Shown piece after piece: positions 15,489 to 20,030 of a stretch of DNA of 20,030 nt (position 1 is its first letter; every line of letters begins with the position of its first letter). Source of the DNA: CBDUJZ01 sp047629415 (GTDB lineage: Bacteria; Myxococcota_A; Bradymonadia; REDH01). The notes under the pieces are model-generated. The model ran no database searches, was not told the origin of the DNA, and was given only the letters and a program-made list of their open reading frames with translations. The stretch covers positions 1 through 20,030 of the forward strand of contig JBLHWZ010000080.1 in assembly GCA_047629415.1 (NCBI GenBank), given 5' to 3'. The translations under genes and the position numbers were made by a program.

Positions 15489-16808
15489 GTGAACTCGTTC
15501 CGACTTACCTCGGCGAGTGTCCTGACTATGAACGACCATTTCAACCGTATTGACGGGGATGTGGTTGTTTTGGACGGGCGCATCGTAGCCCTTGGCTCGT
15601 CCGAAGGATTCGAGCATCTCCCCGCTATCGATTTCGGTGGAGACTATCTCGTCCCGGGATTCGTGCAGGCGCACATTCATCTGTGCCAGACGCTCTTCCG
15701 CCACCAAGCGGAGGACCGCCACTTGCTCGCGTGGTTGCGCGAGCGAATCTGGCCCTTTGAAGGAGCCCATTGCCCGGAGACGCTCGCGGTAAGCGCCGAG
15801 ATCGGACTCGGTGAAATGCTCCTAGGAGGAACTACCTGCATCCTCGATATGGGCACGGTGCATCACGAGGATGCGCTCGCCGATGTCGTCGACAGGTCCG
15901 GGATCCGAGCAGCCATCGGCAAGGCGATGATGGATGCTGGTGAGGGCGTGCCCTCCACGCTCCTCGAGACAACCAACGACTCGATAGATGAGTCGCTTCG
16001 GCTCGCGCGGCAATGGCACGGCTTCGACAACGACCGAATTCGCTACGCCTTCGCTCCTCGCTTTGTGCTCTCCTGCACGCGCGAGTTGCAAGAAGAGGTC
16101 GGGCGACAGTCCGCGGAACATGGATACCTGATCCACACGCACTCCTCGGAACAGGCCGAAGAAATCGAGATCGTCCAGCGGCTGACTGGAATGGAGAATG
16201 TTGCGTACCTCAACGAACTGGGGCTCTGCAGTGAGCGCGCCGTGTTCGCCCATGGGGTGCATCTCAGCGACGCAGAACGATCAACTCTCGCGCGCACCGG
16301 CACCTCCATCTGCCACTGTCCGTCGAGCAATCTAAAACTGGGCAGCGGAATCGCGGACATTAAGGCGCTCCTAGACGCCGGTGTAAACGTAGCGATCGGC
16401 GCCGATGGCGCCCCGTGCAACAATGGATTGGACGCGATTGTTGAAATGCGGCTTGCCCATCTGCTCCAGTGTACGAAGAACGCGCCGGGCGCGCTCTCCG
16501 CGCGCGACACCCTCGCTCTGGCAACGCGGGGCGGAGCCAAGGCGCTTTGCTGGGACGACAGAATCGGGTCAATCGAAGTCGGTAAAGATGCTGACCTCGT
16601 CCGGATGCGACGCGGTGACTTCCGGTCGGGCAACGGCGATGATCCCTACGCTGAAATCGTGTGCTCCGGTGCCCGTGACCTCGTTCGCGATGTCTGGGTT
16701 AGGGGCGAGCGACTCGTGGACAACGGGATCCTGCTGCGCCACGACCCGAAACAGCTCGCCGTTCGTGGCCGCGACGCCCTGAAGACGATCGTGACGCGGC
16801 TCTCGTAG
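15489..16808 (+). CDS. Amidohydrolase: 5'-deoxyadenosine / MTA / SAH deaminase family
   Basis: The 439-residue product is a metal-dependent amidohydrolase close to the MTA/SAH/5'-deoxyadenosine deaminases. The expected ligands are present: His62 and His64 (AHIHLCQ), His218 with Glu221 (HTHSSEQ), His255 (AHGVHLS) and Asp306 (IGADGAP). The sequence after the first motif (ED..LLAWLRERIWPFE) is typical of this branch. It should hydrolyse the 6-amino group of adenosine-type nucleosides left by SAM-using enzymes, though chlorohydrolase-like (TrzA/AtzA) and guanine-deaminase relatives share the fold, so the substrate is inferred. GTG 15489 keeps the full first beta strand; ATG at 15528 would lose it. 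The gene follows carD by 6 nt and converges with astD across an 18-nt gap. Confidence 0.88.
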   Translation: MNSFRLTSASVLTMNDHFNRIDGDVVVLDGRIVALGSSEGFEHLPAIDFGGDYLVPGFVQAHIHLCQTLFRHQAEDRHLLAWLRERIWPFEGAHCPETLAVSAEIGLGEMLLGGTTCILDMGTVHHEDALADVVDRSGIRAAIGKAMMDAGEGVPSTLLETTNDSIDESLRLARQWHGFDNDRIRYAFAPRFVLSCTRELQEEVGRQSAEHGYLIHTHSSEQAEEIEIVQRLTGMENVAYLNELGLCSERAVFAHGVHLSDAERSTLARTGTSICHCPSSNLKLGSGIADIKALLDAGVNVAIGADGAPCNNGLDAIVEMRLAHLLQCTKNAPGALSARDTLALATRGGAKALCWDDRIGSIEVGKDADLVRMRRGDFRSGNGDDPYAEIVCSGARDLVRDVWVRGERLVDNGILLRHDPKQLAVRGRDALKTIVTRLS

Positions 16809-16814
16809 CCAACC

Positions 16815-16828
16815 AGTCGGCGACGACT
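16815..16828. terminator. Small hairpin at the convergent deaminase/astD junction
   Basis: AGTCG (16815-16819) and CGACT (16824-16828) form a 5-bp stem with a GCGA loop, which is a GNRA tetraloop. It fills the 18-nt gap between two convergent genes and reaches into the astD stop codon. There is no T-run on either side, so it may be a weak bidirectional end signal or chance. Confidence 0.25.
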
Positions 16829-18269
16829 AGCCGCGTAAGACAGCCTGGGGATAGGTCATGTAGCGGAGCGCCCAAGAGCCCGCTGGACGGTGGTTGCCAC
16901 TGTGCTTGATGCCTCCAAAAGGCAGTAGAGAGCTCGCTCCGGCAGTCCCACGATTCCAGTTTACAAGCCCGGCCTGAAGTCGCGGACGGATAGACTCAAA
17001 TCGATCCTCGGACTCTGTATGCACACTCATCGCGAGCCCATAAGGAGTAGCGTTTGCCAACGAGACGATGTCCTCAAGACTCGTCCCGACATGGAGCAAC
17101 GTCTCCGGGCCGAAGATCTCGGTCTGGTCACGCTCCATGGCTGCGGTGCGGTCAACGACTCGGTGTAGAGACGGCGCGACCCAGCTCCCGGCAGGCAAAC
17201 CTGATGGCAGCTCGGCAGCGACAAGCGTCTCGATTCCCTCAGTCCTGTTCTGCCATTTCCAGAACAACTCAGCAGCAGGCGTTGTGGCTAGCGGCCCTAG
17301 GTCGCTGGTTTCCTCGAATGGGTCCCCAACGACGAGCGTTCTGACACGATCGGCGAGTTCCTCGGCCAGTGCGTCCGCAACGGCGGCATGTGCGACGATA
17401 CGGCTAGTGGCAGTACATCGCTGCCCACACATCACATACGCCGCACCCGCGATATCCCCGGCAGCCGACGCGATGTCGGCATCCTCAAGCACGATCGCAG
17501 TGTTCTTCCCGCCCATCTCGAGCGCGAGGAGCTTACCGGTCTGGTGGGCTGTCTGCCGGCGGATCGCGACGCCGACTTTGTAGGACCCGGTGAACGCGAC
17601 GCCGTGCACATCGTCGTGACCGACCAGCGCGGCCCCCGTCTGTCCGCCACCTTGGACCAATTGAAGCAGCGCAGCGTCGGCGCCAACGGCAGACGCCGCT
17701 CTCTCCCACGCCTCGACATAGAGTTGGGCCGACGCAGGAGCTGTCTCAGACGGCTTCAGAATCGCCGCGTTGCCGGCGAGTAGCGCCGGCAGAATATGAC
17801 CATTCGAGAGATGCACGGGGAAATTGAACGGCCCGATGACGCCGAAAACACCGAGCGGACGCAGAGCAACGTACCCGACATCCGGGAACACATCGGGCTG
17901 CAGCTCGGTCCTCGCGAGTTCGATCGTCAGTGCCGCCTTCTTCGCGAGCGCCCCTGCCTCGCCGCGTGCCGCGCCGATCGTTTTACCCGTCTCGCCGACA
18001 ATCACCTCGGCGATTCGGTCGGACGCCCCCGCCAACTCCGCAGCGAATGCTTCAATGACCTCGATCCGACGCTCGAGTGGCTCGGCATCCCATCGCACCT
18101 GCGCGCGGTTCGCCGCTGCCACAGCCTCATCGACGAGTTGCGCACCCTCTGGGTGCCTGCTGACAACGTGCTCCAGGTCTTGAGGAGCTCGGTTGTCGAA
18201 GAGTGCGCCATCCGTAATCCACGCTCCTCCAATGAAATGGCCCCGGCCCTCGATCTGTATTCGTTTCAT
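16827..18269 (-). CDS. astD: N-succinylglutamate 5-semialdehyde dehydrogenase
   Basis: The 480-residue protein is an NAD(P)-dependent aldehyde dehydrogenase with the AstD signature. Visible are PFNFPVHLSNGHI (Asn149), FTGSYKVG (226-233, cofactor fold), LEMGGKN (Glu251, general base) and CGQRCTATSR (Cys285, nucleophile). The C-terminal segment NRGTAGASSLLPFGG followed by SGNHRPAG is characteristic of AstD and sets it apart from other aldehyde dehydrogenases. It oxidises succinylglutamate semialdehyde to succinylglutamate, the fourth step of the arginine succinyltransferase pathway, in the cytoplasm. The length fits the family (E. coli AstD has 492). A GGGAAGG Shine-Dalgarno lies 6 nt before the ATG, inside the end of astA. 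The start overlaps the astA stop as ATGA, so translation is probably coupled. Confidence 0.93.
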   Translation of the reverse strand: MKRIQIEGRGHFIGGAWITDGALFDNRAPQDLEHVVSRHPEGAQLVDEAVAAANRAQVRWDAEPLERRIEVIEAFAAELAGASDRIAEVIVGETGKTIGAARGEAGALAKKAALTIELARTELQPDVFPDVGYVALRPLGVFGVIGPFNFPVHLSNGHILPALLAGNAAILKPSETAPASAQLYVEAWERAASAVGADAALLQLVQGGGQTGAALVGHDDVHGVAFTGSYKVGVAIRRQTAHQTGKLLALEMGGKNTAIVLEDADIASAAGDIAGAAYVMCGQRCTATSRIVAHAAVADALAEELADRVRTLVVGDPFEETSDLGPLATTPAAELFWKWQNRTEGIETLVAAELPSGLPAGSWVAPSLHRVVDRTAAMERDQTEIFGPETLLHVGTSLEDIVSLANATPYGLAMSVHTESEDRFESIRPRLQAGLVNWNRGTAGASSLLPFGGIKHSGNHRPAGSWALRYMTYPQAVLRG

Positions 18270-19285
18270 TCTTCGCCTTCCCGGCTGATTACGCTTGCGA
18301 ATACGGAGTCCCCTGGACGCGTTCCAAGTATACCCAAGAGAGCAGGGTCCAGACCGAGTTCAGCCCGAGACTCTCGGCAGGGACCTAGAACAATCCGGGG
18401 TTCGGTTCCGTCCGTAAAGGCGCCGACCAGACCCTGGCAGTTCGAATCAGAAGACCTGGCGAGAACGAAGTCTTTTGCTTGTTCGACGAGCGTGATCCTG
18501 TCGGTCCTTGCTTCGAAATGTGGGCCACCATCAAACGGATCGATGTGGTGGTTGAAGGAGAAGCCGATCGACCGGAGCATCTTCGCCACGCCCTTGGTGC
18601 CCTCGCCCACGGCCCCAATGACGGCCTGAACCTCTTCCGGCATCAAGGAGGTGTAGATGAGCCCCGGCGGAAAGAGGGCTTGCATGAACTCGTTGTTCTC
18701 GCGCGACAGGCGGTCGGCCTCCAAATAGTCGAGGCCAGTGAACTTTCGACCCAACCAGTTCCAAAGCCGACTGGAGCCGTCAGCCTCAAACGGCGGAAGC
18801 AGCTCCGCCTGAACAGATTCACAGAATCGATCCGGGAAACGCGCGATGTAGAGCAGCCGCGAGAAACTCAGCAGTTTACCCAGCTTCTTGGGGTGCCCGC
18901 GATAGGTCGGATCGAGAATGAGAGCGCCGATCTCAGTGTGCGGTGTGAACGCGCGTTTGAACTCCAAAGTCTGATGTCGCATCACGGTACCAAGCGTCAC
19001 TGAGTAGCGCTCATCGACATCAAGCTTGTAGTAGTGATGCGGATCGGCCGGGGTCCCGTGGCGTGCGATCACCATAGACACGCCTACAACGCGCCGCTCC
19101 TCGAGGTCTTCGAGTGCGAAGAGGAATGCCGGGTCATCCGAGATCCCCGCGAAAGAAGATTCAGAGCGCTCAAGCACATCGGCGAGCGCGGCTGGGTCGT
19201 TTGGTAGGTTGACCGTATCCAGCGAGCCCGCGAGGAGCTCTACATCAGGTAGATCATCGAGCTTGGCTGCCCGTACTACGAACAT
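18266..19285 (-). CDS. astA: Arginine N-succinyltransferase
   Basis: ATG at 19285 gives 339 residues, the normal size for AstA. It transfers succinate from succinyl-CoA to the alpha-amino group of arginine, the first step of the AST pathway of arginine breakdown. Family marks include an N-terminal VVRAAKLDDL strand with DTVNLPND, EIGALILDPTYRG (acyl-CoA region), WNWLGRKFTGLDYLEAD, the YTSLMPEEVQAVIGAV segment and DPFDGGPHFEA, which matches the conserved FDGGP motif. A TTG at 19294 could add three residues, but the ATG aligns better with known AstA starts. It lies 54 nt downstream of the GtrA-like gene and overlaps astD. astB, astC and astE are not in the window, so the pathway must be completed elsewhere if it operates. 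Confidence 0.93.
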   Translation of the reverse strand: MFVVRAAKLDDLPDVELLAGSLDTVNLPNDPAALADVLERSESSFAGISDDPAFLFALEDLEERRVVGVSMVIARHGTPADPHHYYKLDVDERYSVTLGTVMRHQTLEFKRAFTPHTEIGALILDPTYRGHPKKLGKLLSFSRLLYIARFPDRFCESVQAELLPPFEADGSSRLWNWLGRKFTGLDYLEADRLSRENNEFMQALFPPGLIYTSLMPEEVQAVIGAVGEGTKGVAKMLRSIGFSFNHHIDPFDGGPHFEARTDRITLVEQAKDFVLARSSDSNCQGLVGAFTDGTEPRIVLGPCRESRAELGLDPALLGILGTRPGDSVFASVISREGEE

Positions 19286-19307
19286 CGCAGTCAACGCGGA
19301 GATGGCA

Positions 19308-19323
19308 ACCTGTTGGGACAGGT
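19308..19323. promoter_or_regulatory. Inverted repeat between gtrA-like gene and astA
   Basis: ACCTGT (19308-19313) and ACAGGT (19318-19323) form a perfect 6-bp inverted repeat with a TGGG loop. It sits in the 54-nt gap, 22 nt upstream of the astA ATG. It could be an operator for the astA-astD pair or a weak terminator after the GtrA-like gene; no T-run follows on the minus strand. Confidence 0.35.
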
Positions 19324-19339
19324 CGGCAGGGGAGGGATG

Positions 19340-19894
19340 CTAAGAACGCTCCTCCGACTGGGCCGCGGCGCTCTCGCTGGGCTTCTTCTCGCGGAACGTC
19401 ACCTTGTTGTTGATGACGTAGTTTAGCGGTGTTGCAACGGCAATCCCGACGAGCGCCGCGAAGGCCGCCCGTGCATCGAGCGCCGAGATCCCGAAGTAGA
19501 CGCCCTCCGCCGCGACCATCGAGATGATGATGAAGGAGACTCCGTACTGAAGTGCGCCCGCGACACCGTTAGTGGCGTAGTAGAATCCGCAGCGCATCAG
19601 CCAGCTTCTTTTGCCGCTGACCTTCTCCCGATCTGACCAAGTCCATGAGTCGTTGATCAGAAAGTTCGTGAAGATGCTGACGAGGATCGCAACGAGAGTC
19701 GCAGTGAGATCGGCCGAGTTTCGATTGGCCCAGCTGGCGAATGCAACTTGGGAACATAGGAACGCGACGGCGATGTTCACGAAGACACCGGTGCCACCGA
19801 CAAGCGCGAACTTGACGAAGCGTCGCTGCTCCTTGGTCATCAAGAAACGTCGGGGTTCCACAACGGGTGAATCGAGGGCTTGTTCCACGGGCAT
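19340..19894 (-). CDS. GtrA-like four-helix membrane protein
   Basis: ATG at 19894 gives 184 residues. The sequence after an N-terminal tail of about 20 residues is typical of the GtrA/DPMS family: RRFVKFALVGGTGVFVNIAVAF opens helix 1, helix 2 ends in NFLINDSWTWSDRE, and the last helix ends in PLNYVINNKVTFRE. Four membrane segments are seen. Family members are thought to move or present polyprenyl-phosphate-linked sugars for glycosylation of cell-surface polymers, usually next to a glycosyltransferase. None is visible here, but it could lie beyond the right edge. An in-frame GTG at 19900 directly abuts the Shine-Dalgarno (TAGAGGT, 19901-19907), whereas ATG 19894 has proper 6-nt spacing. The Lys/Glu/Ser-rich C-terminal tail is cytoplasmic. 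Confidence 0.88.
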   Translation of the reverse strand: MPVEQALDSPVVEPRRFLMTKEQRRFVKFALVGGTGVFVNIAVAFLCSQVAFASWANRNSADLTATLVAILVSIFTNFLINDSWTWSDREKVSGKRSWLMRCGFYYATNGVAGALQYGVSFIIISMVAAEGVYFGISALDARAAFAALVGIAVATPLNYVINNKVTFREKKPSESAAAQSEERS

Positions 19895-19920
19895 TCTCAC
19901 ACCTCTAAAACGGGCTCGAA

Positions 19921-19949
19921 CTGCTAAAGGATGTGCAGGATCGGGTCAA
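19921..19949 (-). promoter_or_regulatory. Candidate promoter for the GtrA-like gene (and perhaps astA-astD)
   Basis: On the minus strand TTGACC (19949-19944) is followed after 17 nt by TAGCAG (19926-19921). The -35 box matches five of six consensus bases and the -10 box is weak. It would start the transcript just before the Shine-Dalgarno at 19901-19907. The rest of the edge region up to 20030 shows no gene. Confidence 0.35.
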
Positions 19950-20030
19950 GCCGGGCCCAACCTTGACTCGCTAGTCGAAATCCGTTTGATTCGCGCGCGC
20001 CTCGCCTCAACTGGGGTTCTGTCAGAGGTA

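Noticed and set aside
14565..15770. Minus-strand reading frame of 401 codons opposite the duplicated small protein and carD
   Set aside because: It lies antisense to two clear genes with recognised or self-consistent protein sequences, spans their intergenic gap, and shows no family similarity.

Overview
The window is a GC-rich, gene-dense bacterial chromosome segment. It holds fourteen protein-coding genes, one of them cut by the left edge, with short intergenic gaps and no sign of mobile elements, CRISPR arrays, tRNA or rRNA. Several features point to a member of the Myxococcota or a related former deltaproteobacterium. These are a CarD/CdnL regulator, many lipoproteins, a very large secreted FG-GAP/thrombospondin-type-3 protein ending in a MYXO-CTERM-like tail, and an OmpA-type barrel with thrombospondin type 3 repeats. 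The assignment rests on gene content only.

Left block (1-5845, minus strand). A 1547-residue secreted protein is followed, through an ATGA stop/start overlap, by an OmpA-like outer-membrane protein that runs off the window. The large protein has a signal peptide, seven FG-GAP motifs (probably one beta-propeller), an ASPIC/UnbV-like domain, about thirty Asp-rich calcium-binding repeats arranged as a roughly 225-residue super-repeat, and a Cys-hydrophobic-Arg tail. The two genes look like a translationally coupled cell-surface pair. Two adjacent perfect hairpins lie just upstream of the large gene.

Central block (6113-12924, plus strand). Seven genes are packed with overlaps or very short gaps and look like one operon: a small two-helix membrane protein, an LD-carboxypeptidase fused to a beta-lactamase-fold serine hydrolase, an inositol-monophosphatase family enzyme, a small lipoprotein, a multi-pass membrane protein, glycerol kinase, and a lipoprotein built of eleven Cys-pair repeats. 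Most products belong to the envelope, so a role in peptidoglycan turnover and envelope or polyol-phosphate metabolism is plausible but unproven. A SurA/PpiD-like lipoprotein (minus strand) converges on this operon and overlaps its last gene by 25 bp.

Right block (14523-19894). A 107-residue protein made of two tandem copies of one helical unit precedes carD. The gap between them is rich in competing inverted repeats. carD is followed 6 nt later by an MTA/SAH/5'-deoxyadenosine-type deaminase. On the minus strand, a GtrA-like membrane protein is followed by astA and astD, two enzymes of the arginine succinyltransferase pathway, which overlap by ATGA. No other ast genes are in view.

The observations most worth following are the hierarchical super-repeat protein with its coupled OmpA partner, the LD-carboxypeptidase/serine-hydrolase fusion and its operon, the Cys-pair repeat lipoprotein, and the duplicated small protein and structured leader in front of carD.
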